Shown here in pieces: positions 26,019-33,992 of a stretch of DNA of 64,000 nucleotides (its first letter is position 1; the number at the start of each line of letters is the position of its first letter). This DNA comes from Streptomyces sp. R33. GTDB lineage: Bacteria; Actinomycetota; Actinomycetes; Streptomycetales; Streptomycetaceae. The stretch spans positions 5,459,501 to 5,523,500 of the forward strand of contig NZ_CP165727.1 in the NCBI RefSeq assembly GCF_041200175.1, given 5' to 3'. The translations under genes and the position numbers were made by a program. Under the pieces are notes generated by a model. It saw nothing but the letters and a program-made list of their open reading frames with translations. It was not told the DNA's origin and did no database searches.

Positions 26019-27592
26019 AGGATGTCCTCGGCGGTCACTGGGTCGGGCGCGGCGTCGGGCAGCACGGCGGCGGTCGCGGATCCCGGCGGTCCGCCGTGCG
26101 TCCACGGGGTCTGCTCCGGCTCCGGCAGCTTCGGGCCGCCGCGCGCGTCGTGCTCGAACAGCGTCCAGCAGATCCGGTCGCCCTTCTCCGGCACCGAGCC
26201 GGGTTCCGGCTCCCGGCCGCGGCCCATCTTGTCCAGCAGCCGCAGCACGAGCCGGCCGTCGTCCTCGAAGCGGACGAACTGCGCCGCCTGCGGGCGGCCC
26301 TCCAGCGAGCGGTACACCTTGCCGCCGCCGCCCTCCGCGAGCTGCGGACGGTCCTCCGTGGCCACCGTCACCAGGGGGCGCGGGCTCGGCCGCTTCGACT
26401 CCGTCCATTCCATCACCACCTCGGTGACCTCGCCCGCGAAGGCCTCGCCCGACAGCCGCCGGCCCGCCATGACCAGCGGATCGTCCAGCGCCTCCTGGGC
26501 GTCGAGCCGCACCTGCTCGGTCTCCCGCGTCGCCAGCTTCCGGGCAGCGGTCACCGCGTCGTCGCGGCGCGGCTGCGGGGGCTCGCCCGCCCGGACCCGG
26601 TCCCGGTGGCCGGTGTACGACCAGCGGTCGCGGGTCCAGCGCTCCTCGGCGCGCTCCCCGGGCGGCAGCGCGCGCAGCAGCTCCAGCGACTGCCACACCG
26701 CCCGCCAGGTGGGCCGCATCTGCTCCGCCAGGAGCTCCCGTACGGCCGCTTCGGCGCGGGCCAGGGCCTGCGGATCTTCGCCGGTGCGCGCGGCGTCGTA
26801 GCGGGCCATCGCCGGGGCGAGCAGCTTGTTGTCGAAGGCCGGGTCGGTGGCCGGTCCGGCGGGCGGGACGAGCAGCTGCCCGTCCCGGTCGCGGCCGAGT
26901 TCGGCCCGCAGGGCCGCCTCGGCGCCCGATTCCCCCTCCGGCGGGACTATCCACGACAGCAGCGCGCCCAGGTGCTGGTCCTCCAGGTTGCTCTGGCCGG
27001 TGGCCCAGTGCCGCCCCAGCAGCTCCGTCGCCGACAGCAGCATCGAGGCCCCAGGGACCCGGGAGCGCTCGCCGAGGTGCGTGAACCAGCGCCCCAGCAG
27101 CGGGACCCGGGTGGGTGCCGGATAGGGATTCTCCGGATCCTCCTCGGCCGTCCGCCGGAACCGCATCGACCGCCCCAGCAGCCGGACGTACTCGATGCCG
27201 GCCCGGCTCGGCACGATCACCTGCGGCGCGTCCAGGCACAGCTCGGCGGAGACCTTGCTCTTCGCGCCGGTCTCCGGATCGGTCTCGGTCCGCTCCACGT
27301 ACTCGACGTCGTCCGCGTACCCCTCCACGTACGGCAGGACCACGTCCGCCAGCTCCGCCAGGAACGTCCAGCGCAGGTCCCGGTCGCGTGGCTGCGGCAC
27401 CACCAGCAGCCGCGGCTGCGCGGGATCGGTCCCGATCAGCGCGCCGAGCGGGGCCCCGGCCTCGCCCGCCGTCGTCAGGGGTACGAGGACCAGCGGGCGC
27501 TCGCTCAGATGCCGGTGCCGTACGGTCGCCAGCGCTTGGGCCCGGCCCGCCCGGACGGCTTCGAGGCGCGCGAGGGTGTTCAGGAGGGACAT
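26015..27592 (-). CDS. Unknown 525-residue protein of the helicase-nuclease operon
   Basis: No signal peptide or membrane segment and no motif that I recognise. The N-terminus (MSLLNTLARLEAVRAG) is helical. The middle has several Trp-rich stretches (WSYTGHRDRVRAG, MRPTWRAVWQSLELL). The C-terminal third has beta-like segments (KVYRSLEGRPQAAQFVRFEDDGRLVLRLLDKM) reminiscent of a small barrel, then a disordered tail. The ATG lies 13 nt inside the nuclease gene and the stop is 4 nt inside the helicase gene, so translation of all three is coupled. It could be a scaffold, a nucleic-acid-binding subunit or a loader for the other two. Confidence 0.75.
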   Translation of the reverse strand: MSLLNTLARLEAVRAGRAQALATVRHRHLSERPLVLVPLTTAGEAGAPLGALIGTDPAQPRLLVVPQPRDRDLRWTFLAELADVVLPYVEGYADDVEYVERTETDPETGAKSKVSAELCLDAPQVIVPSRAGIEYVRLLGRSMRFRRTAEEDPENPYPAPTRVPLLGRWFTHLGERSRVPGASMLLSATELLGRHWATGQSNLEDQHLGALLSWIVPPEGESGAEAALRAELGRDRDGQLLVPPAGPATDPAFDNKLLAPAMARYDAARTGEDPQALARAEAAVRELLAEQMRPTWRAVWQSLELLRALPPGERAEERWTRDRWSYTGHRDRVRAGEPPQPRRDDAVTAARKLATRETEQVRLDAQEALDDPLVMAGRRLSGEAFAGEVTEVVMEWTESKRPSPRPLVTVATEDRPQLAEGGGGKVYRSLEGRPQAAQFVRFEDDGRLVLRLLDKMGRGREPEPGSVPEKGDRICWTLFEHDARGGPKLPEPEQTPWTHGGPPGSATAAVLPDAAPDPVTAEDIL

Positions 27593-28725
27593 GCGGCCGC
27601 CTCGAGGGCCTCGGCGCGCAGCCGGGCCGCCTGGTGCAGCGCGGCCGCGGTCGGGTCGTCGGGGCAGCCGTCGCCGGCGGCGGCCGCGAGCGCCTCCTCG
27701 ACGGTGGTGAGCGCACCGAGCTCACCCCGTACGGAGCGGCCGAGGGCGGTCACCTCGGCGCCGGCGCGGGCCCGCTCCCGGCAGTGGAAGGCCAGTTCGC
27801 AGGCGGCCAGGCACTCGGGGGCGTAGGCGGCCGAGACGGCGGAGACCGCCTCGGTCAGCTCCTCGGCGGGCCGCGCGGGGTCGAAGCTGAGCCCCTCGGG
27901 CAGGGCCGCGGCCAGCTCCTCGACCCGCGTCAGCCGGTCCAGCTGGCGCCGGGTCACGGCGCGTTCGCGGCGGACGTCGACGGGCGCGGCGGCGGGCAGG
28001 TTGGAGAAGTCCTTCGGGCAGACGAGGAGCACGGTGTGCCCGACCACGGCGGAGGCCAGCTTCTCGGCGGTGCTCTCCAGGGCCAGGACGTACACGGCGG
28101 CCTGCCGGGCGGCGGCGCCGACCTTCGCGGGATCGGCCGCCCCGTCGATCAGCGGGAACGACTTGATCTCCACGACGGTCCAGCGGCCGTCGGGATGCAC
28201 CACGACGGCATCCGGCTCCAGATAGGCGGGGGTGCCCGCCACCTCCAGGGCCAGCATCGGGTGGTCCAGCAGGGTCCAGGCCCCGGAGGCCGCGCCGGCG
28301 GCGGTGGCCTCGCGCAGGGCGAGCGCGGTGCGCGCGGCCCGGCCCTCGGGCCCGGCGGCGGTCAGGTCGGGGACGCGGGCGCCGGGGCCGGGCGGCTCGG
28401 CGCCGGCGCCCAGGTGCCGGTGGACCAGCTCCAGCAGGACCGCTCCGCCGTCGCCCTTGACCCTGGCCTCGAAGGAGTTCCCGCGGACGATGGCGAACTG
28501 CGACTGGCCGAAGGCGGCGGGCGAGCCGAGGGCCGCGGCCAGGGCGGTCTTGTCCACGCCGGCACCGTCGAGGAGGGCGCGTCTGCCGCATCCGGGGTTG
28601 GCGGCGAGCGCCGCCAGCGCGCGGGCGTCGAGCGGGCGGGGCGGCACGGCGGGGCCGCGCAGGTCAGCGAGCCGCTGCCGCAGAGTCGTCTTCCGGGGCG
28701 GGCCGCTGGGCGGGTAGGAGCTCAC
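27580..28725 (-). CDS. RecB/Cas4-like PD-(D/E)XK nuclease with predicted iron-sulfur cluster
   Basis: 381 residues. Core motifs of the RecB nuclease family are all present: Glu86 in GNSFEARVK (motif I), Asp172 in LEPDAVV (motif II), ExK as Glu187-Lys189 (VVEIKSF) and the QxxxY motif as Gln208-Tyr212 (RQAAVYVLAL). One Cys near the N-terminus (Cys46, NPGCGRR) and three near the C-terminus (Cys305, 309, 315 in ECLAACELAFHC) have the spacing of the 4Fe-4S staple of AddB, Cas4 and Dna2. The start is uncertain: GTG at 28725 is used, with in-frame GTG at 28749 and TTG at 28755 possible. The 5' end lies within the PAP2 gene; the 3' end overlaps the next gene by 13 nt. Confidence 0.82.
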   Translation of the reverse strand: MSSYPPSGPPRKTTLRQRLADLRGPAVPPRPLDARALAALAANPGCGRRALLDGAGVDKTALAAALGSPAAFGQSQFAIVRGNSFEARVKGDGGAVLLELVHRHLGAGAEPPGPGARVPDLTAAGPEGRAARTALALREATAAGAASGAWTLLDHPMLALEVAGTPAYLEPDAVVVHPDGRWTVVEIKSFPLIDGAADPAKVGAAARQAAVYVLALESTAEKLASAVVGHTVLLVCPKDFSNLPAAAPVDVRRERAVTRRQLDRLTRVEELAAALPEGLSFDPARPAEELTEAVSAVSAAYAPECLAACELAFHCRERARAGAEVTALGRSVRGELGALTTVEEALAAAAGDGCPDDPTAAALHQAARLRAEALEAAACPS

Positions 28726-29500
28726 GGGCGGAAGTGTCCCATCCGCCACTGACAATCGTGGTCTTACTGCGGAATCGGGCCGTTCGGGCGGGCAGCCGGC
28801 GCGCGATCGCGTACCCGGCGGCCATCACGGCGGCCCCGGCGGCCGCGTCCAGGAAGTAGTGGTTGGCCGTGCCCATGACCACGAGCGTGGTGACGGCGGG
28901 ATAGGCGACGCCCAGCCCCCGCAGCAGGGGGTGGCGCCCGTACCGCCACAGCAGGACCCCGCACCACAGGGCCCAGCCGACGTGCAGGCTCGGCATGGCC
29001 GCGTACTGGTTGGTGAGGCCCCCGAGCCCGCGCGGCGCACTGGCCTCGGCGCCCCACCAGCCGTAGGCGCTGTACTGGGCCATCGTGTCGGTGAACCCGT
29101 ACACGGAGTCCAGCAGCCGGGGCGGGCAGGTGGGCATCAGGGTGAAGCCGACGAGCCCGAGGAGGGTGGAGACCACCAGCCAGGTGCGGGCGCTGCGGTA
29201 CTGCTGCGGCCGGCGCAGGTACAGCCAGACCAGCACGGCCGGGGTGACGAGGTAGTGCAGGGAGGCGTAGACGAAGTCGGCGGGTATGCCGAGCAGTCCC
29301 TGGTGGGAGAACAGCCGGTTGAGCGGCCGTTCGAGGTCGATCCCCAGCACTTCCTCCGCCCGGAGGATCGCGAGGCCGTGGCCGACGGCGAGGTGCACGT
29401 CGCCCCGGGCGAGGAGTCTGCCACCGGTGTACGCGCCGTAGACGAGCCCCAGGAGCAGCAGTTCGGCCCACCACCGGGTGGGCTTCTGCCGATCAGTCAT
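28664..29500 (-). CDS. PAP2-family membrane phosphatase (inositolphosphotransferase-like)
   Basis: 278 residues with about six membrane segments. The PAP2 motifs are variant: PSLHVGW (PSxH) and ANHYFLDAAAG (H-x3-D) are present, while the first Lys/Arg-Pro motif is not obvious, as in the Aur1/Ipt1-like branch. It may dephosphorylate or transfer lipid phosphates at the membrane surface. The C-terminal ~40 residues are polar. ATG at 29500, weak ribosome site. Its 3' end overlaps the nuclease gene start, so it may be the first gene of that operon. Confidence 0.82.
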   Translation of the reverse strand: MTDRQKPTRWWAELLLLGLVYGAYTGGRLLARGDVHLAVGHGLAILRAEEVLGIDLERPLNRLFSHQGLLGIPADFVYASLHYLVTPAVLVWLYLRRPQQYRSARTWLVVSTLLGLVGFTLMPTCPPRLLDSVYGFTDTMAQYSAYGWWGAEASAPRGLGGLTNQYAAMPSLHVGWALWCGVLLWRYGRHPLLRGLGVAYPAVTTLVVMGTANHYFLDAAAGAAVMAAGYAIARRLPARTARFRSKTTIVSGGWDTSARELLPAQRPAPEDDSAAAAR

Positions 29501-29643
29501 ACGGTGTAGGACGCTTGTACGACAGGGTGGGTTGCCTGGTGTTCATGTGATGGATGATGGACGGACGACGCAATCGCCCGAACCGCCACAAAGGCACGCG
29601 AACCCTTACAGCCTCATGCCCTTACGTACCGGGAGAATCTCCT

Positions 29644-30240
29644 ATGGCCCCCCGCATCCTCCTGGCCCGCCACGGCCAGACGGCGTGGTCCCAGCTCGGC
29701 AAGCACACCGGACGCACGGACGTGCCCATGTTGGAGGAAGGCAGGCGGGGCGCGAAGCTGCTCGGCGAGCGGCTGGCCCGCGACCCGTGGCGCGGCCTGC
29801 CCGGCGTGGAGGTCCGCACCAGCCCGCTGGTCCGCGCGAGCGAGAGCTGCGACCTGGCCGGCTTCGGCGTCCGGGCGGAGCCGTGGGACGCGCTGATGGA
29901 GTGGGACTACGGCGACTACGAGGGCATGACCCCGGCCGAGATCCAGGCGGTCCGCCCGGGTTGGCTGATCTGGCGCGACGGCGTTCCGGGCGGCGAGTCC
30001 GTCGCCGACGTGGCGGCCCGTGCCGACGAAGTGGTCGCCTGGGCCCGTGCGGCGGAGCGCGACGTGCTGGTCTTCGCGCACGGCCACATCCTGCGCACCC
30101 TGGCCGCCCGCTGGCTCGGCTTCGAGGCCTCCTTCGGCGCCCGCATCCGTCTGGAGCCCACCTCCCTCTCGGTCCTGGGCTGGGCCTACGGGGCCCCCGC
30201 ACTGGAGCGCTGGAACGACACGGGCCACCTGGACGTCTGA
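29644..30240 (+). CDS. Histidine phosphatase family protein (phosphoglycerate-mutase-like)
   Basis: 198 residues. The nucleophile motif is LARHGQTAWS, with the RHG at about residues 8-10. MEWDYGDYEGMTPAEI supplies the proton donor Glu and FAHGHILRTLAARWLG the second catalytic His. This is the acid phosphatase/broad-specificity phosphatase branch rather than glycolytic mutase. The ATG at 29644 has GGGAG 8 nt before it; upstream in-frame sequence looks non-coding. It is divergent from the PAP2 gene. Confidence 0.88.
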   Translation: MAPRILLARHGQTAWSQLGKHTGRTDVPMLEEGRRGAKLLGERLARDPWRGLPGVEVRTSPLVRASESCDLAGFGVRAEPWDALMEWDYGDYEGMTPAEIQAVRPGWLIWRDGVPGGESVADVAARADEVVAWARAAERDVLVFAHGHILRTLAARWLGFEASFGARIRLEPTSLSVLGWAYGAPALERWNDTGHLDV

Positions 30241-30306
30241 CCGCAGCCCGAAGTCCCTTGCAGGGGCCGGTGGTTGAGTGATCGCTGCGGCTGCGAGGAT
30301 GAGGTC

Positions 30307-30648
30307 ATGACGATCACTTCCGTGGTGCTGCGACGACGAGTGGACGACCTCGAGGCGGCCTCGGCCTTCTACGAAGAGCTGACCGGCGAGCCCGCGAACC
30401 GGTTCGCGTTCGCCGGCCTGGAGCTGGCGGCCGTCGGCCCCTTCCTCCTCTTCAGCGGACCGGACACGGTCGCGGAGCGGTTCGCGGGGGTGGCGGCGAC
30501 CCTGGGCGTGGCGGACCTGGACGCGGTCGTCGCGCAGGGCGAGGCGGCCGGCGCCGAGGTCGTCGCCGCGCCCGCCGAGACGCCGAACGGGCGGCGCGCC
30601 GTGCTCCGGCACCCGGACGGCGCCGTGTACGAGTACGTCAGCGGCTGA
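30307..30648 (+). CDS. VOC (glyoxalase/bleomycin-resistance fold) family protein
   Basis: 113 residues, one vicinal-oxygen-chelate unit pair: MTITSVVLRRRVDDLEAASAFYEELTG at the start and RAVLRHPDGAVYEYVSG at the end. The usual metal-binding Glu near the end is present (YEYV), but the first-strand His is absent, so it may bind a ligand without metal catalysis. ATG at 30307 with GATGAGG. It lies 66 nt after the phosphatase gene and may be co-transcribed. Confidence 0.75.
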   Translation: MTITSVVLRRRVDDLEAASAFYEELTGEPANRFAFAGLELAAVGPFLLFSGPDTVAERFAGVAATLGVADLDAVVAQGEAAGAEVVAAPAETPNGRRAVLRHPDGAVYEYVSG

Positions 30649-30671
30649 CCGGACCGGACCGGACCGGACCG
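30647..30671. repeat. Five tandem GACCG units after the VOC gene
   Basis: Five perfect 5-bp units start within the VOC stop codon and run into the short gap before the convergent HTH/TPR gene. Confidence 0.8.
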
Positions 30672-30697
30672 CGCGGCGTGGCCGGGGCCGGGGCCGG

Positions 30698-31993
30698 TCA
30701 GGCCGTGGCGTGGCGGGTCAGGAAGTCCGCCACGCGGGGGCTGCGCTGGTGCGGGACCAGGGTGCGGGCCGTCCCCGACAGCATGGACCGGATCCGCGTG
30801 GACTGGACCTCGGTGAGCAGGTCCAGGACCCGACCGCCCGCCCAGGCCGCCTCGTCGGGGGCACCGGCCCGTGCCAGGTCGTCGGCGAGCTCGGCGGTGT
30901 AGAGGGCCACGTTCCGGGCGAAGTGCGGATCCTGGAGGTCCGCCGCGCGGCGGGCGTGCCGGGCCGCGCGGGCGTGCTCCCCGAGGGCCGCCCAGCACCG
31001 CGACTCCAGGGACTCCAGTTCGGCCTCGCCGAAGAAGGACATCCACTCCGGGTCCGCGCCCGCCCCGCCGCGGGAGAACTCCGTGTGCGCGCGGGTCAGC
31101 GCCTCCTCGCAGGCCTTGCGGTCCGCCAGGCCCGCCCAGCCGCCCGCCTCGCGCAGGGCGAGCAGCGAGAGCAGCCGGGGGGAACCGAGGGAGCGGGCCG
31201 CGCGGCGGCCCGCCTGGGCCGCCCGTACCGACTCCCGCGGCCGTCCGCAGTCCCGGGCCAGGAAGGCCATGTTGCTGAAGGCGTGCGCCTCCAGGCCCGC
31301 GTCCCCGGCGACCCGGGCCGTCGCCAGGGCCTCCGCGTAGTGCGAGCGGGCGTCCTCGAAGCGGCCGGAGTCGTGGGCCAGCCAGCCCACCGAGATGGCC
31401 AGTTCACCGGCGCCCGCGTGCAGCCGGTCCTCGGTGGACTGCCGGGTGGCTCCCGCGTCGAGCAGTGCGTAGGCGGCGCGCAGGGGTTCGGCGGCCCGGC
31501 GGTACAGGGCGTCGGCCCCGTGCCGGTCGTCCAGCAGCCGGATCTGGCGCACGGCCTCCTCGACCGCCGCCGCCTCGGACTCGCCGGCCCGGGAGGGCGG
31601 CCGGCGGGTGTCGCCGAGCAGGGGGAGGCCGATCGTCGCGGCCGCCACGGCCGCGGAGCCGCCCGCCATGAACGCGCGACGCAGCACGTCGCTCTCCTTG
31701 TGGGTGAAGGGGCCGGTGCGCTGCGCCGACCGGCCGCGCACCGCCTCGCGCGGGGAGAAGCCCAGGTCGGCCAGGGTCCGGCCGGGGAACATGTGGAGGA
31801 AGACCCGCTCGTACGCGTAGTTGGGGCAGCGGATCTCGCCGGATTCGACCCGGCCGATGTAGCGGGCGTCGCAGGAAACCGTTTCTCCGATCTCCTTCGC
31901 GGCCCGGCGCACCATGCCCGCGAACTCGGCCGGGGAGTGCTGCCCGCGCAGCCGCCGGAACGTCTGATTGGGTGAGTGGGGGAACGCCGCCAT
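30698..31993 (-). CDS. HTH/TPR regulator (NsdA-like architecture)
   Basis: 431 residues. The N-terminal ~85 residues (FAGMVRRAAKEIGETVSCDARYIGRVESGEIRCPNYAYERV as successive helices) form an XRE-like DNA-binding domain. A hydrophobic, twin-arginine-like segment RRAFMAGGSAAVAAATIG lies in the interior (about 112-130) and is probably a linker rather than an export signal. From about 160 to the end are helical TPR-type repeats (FEDARSHYAEALATARVAGD, HARAARHARRAADL). This architecture is shared with Streptomyces development/antibiotic regulators such as NsdA. ATG at 31993 is chosen; a longer open frame upstream lacks a ribosome site. Confidence 0.75.
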   Translation of the reverse strand: MAAFPHSPNQTFRRLRGQHSPAEFAGMVRRAAKEIGETVSCDARYIGRVESGEIRCPNYAYERVFLHMFPGRTLADLGFSPREAVRGRSAQRTGPFTHKESDVLRRAFMAGGSAAVAAATIGLPLLGDTRRPPSRAGESEAAAVEEAVRQIRLLDDRHGADALYRRAAEPLRAAYALLDAGATRQSTEDRLHAGAGELAISVGWLAHDSGRFEDARSHYAEALATARVAGDAGLEAHAFSNMAFLARDCGRPRESVRAAQAGRRAARSLGSPRLLSLLALREAGGWAGLADRKACEEALTRAHTEFSRGGAGADPEWMSFFGEAELESLESRCWAALGEHARAARHARRAADLQDPHFARNVALYTAELADDLARAGAPDEAAWAGGRVLDLLTEVQSTRIRSMLSGTARTLVPHQRSPRVADFLTRHATA

Positions 31994-32271
31994 GGACGTG
32001 GCCTCTCTGGCAAGGGACGCACCGCCGGTTCCGCGGGATGGAGCCGGGCCCGGCGCGCATGAACGTACCGCCAGCGGCGGACGGTTCATGCGGTGTTTGG
32101 CTACAAAAGGGATATCTCACCCGCGATCCGCCATGAACTGCCATCCTTTGCAGCGTCTTGCCGCCGCACCCGTTGACGTTTTGGCGCGTTGAGCCCATGC
32201 GGGGTGTGAGCTGACTCCCGCCCCGCTCGTAGTACGCGGATCGAGGAGGGGTTCCCTTGGTGGAGGGCGGC
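31994..32271. other. Divergent intergenic region, HTH/TPR regulator versus small hypothetical gene
   Basis: 278 nt. It is less GC-rich around 32096-32190 than its surroundings, which fits promoters for both genes. A GAGGAGGGG lies at 32243-32251. No gene is supported inside it. Confidence 0.45.
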
Positions 32272-32751
32272 ATGGAGAGCACTGGAACGAACACCGCGCC
32301 CGCGTCTTCGGGCGCGACCCCCGTCCCGGCCGTCGCGGTCGCCCCGGGCGTCGTGGCCGTCGCGGTCGCGGTCGCGGTCGCCGCGCCGGCGGAGGCGCCC
32401 GACCTGGTGACCGTGCCCACCCGGCAGGGTCTGGAGGCCGTGGACATCATCCGCCGCGCCGCCAGCCTGGCCGGCGGCGTCGGCCCGGTGCTGCACGACG
32501 GGTCCGGCGACACCCTCGGCTTCCTCGTCCCGCCCGGCACCGCCGACGCCTGGGACCTGCCGGGCAGCGCCTGTACCCAGACCAACGGGCGCGGCATGCG
32601 CTTCGGCGACGTCGACGTGTCGCCCACCGCCGGCGACACCGGCTGGCTGCTCCCCCCGGAGGCCGTCGGTCCGGTCACCGACCCCGAGGTGCTGCGCGCG
32701 GCGCTCGGCGAGGCCGCACGCCTGATCGAGGCGGCGGACAACTGCCGCTGA
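32272..32751 (+). CDS. Hypothetical protein with an Ala-Val-rich N-terminus
   Basis: 159 residues. After a low-complexity VAVAVAV stretch (about 20-40, possibly a coding repeat of GTCGCG), the body reads PDLVTVPTRQGLEAVDIIRRAASLAGGVGPVLHDGSGDTLGF as a small folded domain. Such genes often sit next to HTH regulators in Streptomyces. Three starts are possible (TTG 32257, GTG 32260, ATG 32272); the ATG has GGAGGG 4 nt away. Function unknown. Confidence 0.6.
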   Translation: MESTGTNTAPASSGATPVPAVAVAPGVVAVAVAVAVAAPAEAPDLVTVPTRQGLEAVDIIRRAASLAGGVGPVLHDGSGDTLGFLVPPGTADAWDLPGSACTQTNGRGMRFGDVDVSPTAGDTGWLLPPEAVGPVTDPEVLRAALGEAARLIEAADNCR

Positions 32752-32765
32752 CCGGCGACAATGGG

Positions 32766-33647
32766 GTGGTGGCAGGCAAGGGCAGAGGCAGCAGCAGACA
32801 GCGCGGGCGCGGTACCTCCGAGGCGGTCGTCGGGCAGGTGGCCGGCGGCACGGCGGAGCTGGCCCCCGACCGCGAGCGCGCGGACGCCTGGACGCTGCTC
32901 GTCGACGGAGCCCCGCAGTCGCATGTGGACCTGGCCGATCCGGGGTACCTGGACTTCGCGTACCAGCGGCGGATCGGCCACCTCATCGACCTCGTCGCGC
33001 CCGCCCGGCAGCCGCTGAACGTGGTGCACCTGGGCGGCGGCGCCTTCACCCTCGCGCGCTACACGGCCGCCGCCCGCCCCCGCTCGACCCAGCAGGTCGT
33101 GGAGATCGACGCCGCGCTGGTGGCCTTCGTACGGGAACACCTGCCGCTGGACCCGCAGGCGCGGGTCCGGGTCCGGGCGGTGGACGCGCGGGCGGGCCTG
33201 GCCAAGGTCCCGGACGGCTGGGCGGACCTGGTGATCGCGGACGTGTTCAGCGGCGCGCGCACCCCGGCGCACCTGACGAGCGGAGAGTTCCTGGACGACG
33301 TACGCCGTGCCCTCGCGCCCGGCGGGTGGTACGTGGCCAACCTCGCGGACGGCCCGCCGCTCGCGCACCTGAAGGGGCAGATCGCGACCGCCGCGTCCCG
33401 CTTCGAGCACCTGGCGCTGGCGGCCGACCCGGTGGTGTGGCGGGGGAAACGGTTCGGCAATGCGGTGCTGGCGGCCGCCGACCGGGAGCTGCCGGTGGCT
33501 GAGTTCACCCGCCGGGTGGCGAGCGACCCGCATCCCGGCCGGGTCGAGCACGGCCGGGCCCTCGCCGATTTCGCGGGCGGCGCGGCCCCGGTCTGCGACG
33601 CCTCGGCGGCGGCCTCGCCGGAGCCCCCGCCGTCGGTCTTCCGCTGA
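32766..33647 (+). CDS. Spermidine-synthase-like methyltransferase-fold protein
   Basis: 293 residues. The Rossmann core has VVHLGGGAFTLARYTAAARP (glycine-rich loop), QQVVEIDAALVAFVREHLPL (acidic end of strand 2), RVRAVDARAGLAKVPDGWADLVIADVFSG and APGGWYVANLADGP. These match the spermidine synthase/SpeE fold used with decarboxylated SAM, but many actinomycete members have no known polyamine role. It begins 15 nt after the hypothetical gene, so the two are probably one operon. The GTG at 32766 or 32769 can be the start. Confidence 0.8.
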   Translation: MVAGKGRGSSRQRGRGTSEAVVGQVAGGTAELAPDRERADAWTLLVDGAPQSHVDLADPGYLDFAYQRRIGHLIDLVAPARQPLNVVHLGGGAFTLARYTAAARPRSTQQVVEIDAALVAFVREHLPLDPQARVRVRAVDARAGLAKVPDGWADLVIADVFSGARTPAHLTSGEFLDDVRRALAPGGWYVANLADGPPLAHLKGQIATAASRFEHLALAADPVVWRGKRFGNAVLAAADRELPVAEFTRRVASDPHPGRVEHGRALADFAGGAAPVCDASAAASPEPPPSVFR

Positions 33648-33781
33648 GGGGCCGTGACCTGCCGCGCCACGCCCTCGTACGGATGACCTTGCGCTCCGAA
33701 CACCGCGGGGGCGGGTAGGTCTTCGTCCCGAGCGCCCCGCCGGGGCGAGCGGTCATCCGCAGGCAGCAGGGAGACACGGAC
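33648..33781. other. Leader region of the cold-shock gene
   Basis: 134 nt between genes, with a GGGAGA ribosome site just before the ATG at 33782. Cold-shock mRNAs often have structured leaders; I see GC-rich complementary segments (GCGCTCC/GAGCGC) but no clear element. Confidence 0.4.
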
Positions 33782-33985
33782 ATGGCTCAGGGCAACGTCA
33801 AGTGGTTCAACGCGGAGAAGGGATTCGGGTTCATCGCGCCGGACGGCGGAGGCCAGGACCTGTTCGTCCACTACAGCGAGATCCAGGGGCAGGGCTTCAA
33901 GGAGCTCCAGGAGGGCCAGCGCGTCCAGTTCGAGGTCGGGCAGGGGCAGAAGGGGCCGCAGGCGCAGAACATCGTCACCCTCTGA
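33782..33985 (+). CDS. CspA-family cold-shock protein
   Basis: 67 residues, a single cold-shock (OB-fold) domain that binds single-stranded RNA and DNA and melts RNA structure. RNP1 is KGFGFIAP and RNP2 LFVHYSEI; the start MAQGNVKWFNAEKGFGF is diagnostic. ATG at 33782. The C-terminal QGQGQKGPQAQ stretch is slightly Gln-rich. Confidence 0.96.
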   Translation: MAQGNVKWFNAEKGFGFIAPDGGGQDLFVHYSEIQGQGFKELQEGQRVQFEVGQGQKGPQAQNIVTL

Positions 33986-33992
33986 CGGCGCA

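Noticed and set aside
26019..27725. Long extension of the helicase frame across the neighbouring genes
   Set aside because: The extension has no helicase motif and overlaps two well-supported genes in another frame; the GTG at 26018 with GTGA coupling is the real start.
29554..29643. Upstream extension of the histidine phosphatase
   Set aside because: Residues before MAPRILLARHG are Arg/Pro-rich, and a good GGGAG site marks the ATG at 29644.
30647..30671. GACCG pentanucleotide repeat as a functional element
   Set aside because: The repeat is only 25 nt long and falls between converging genes; no evidence of function beyond simple slippage.
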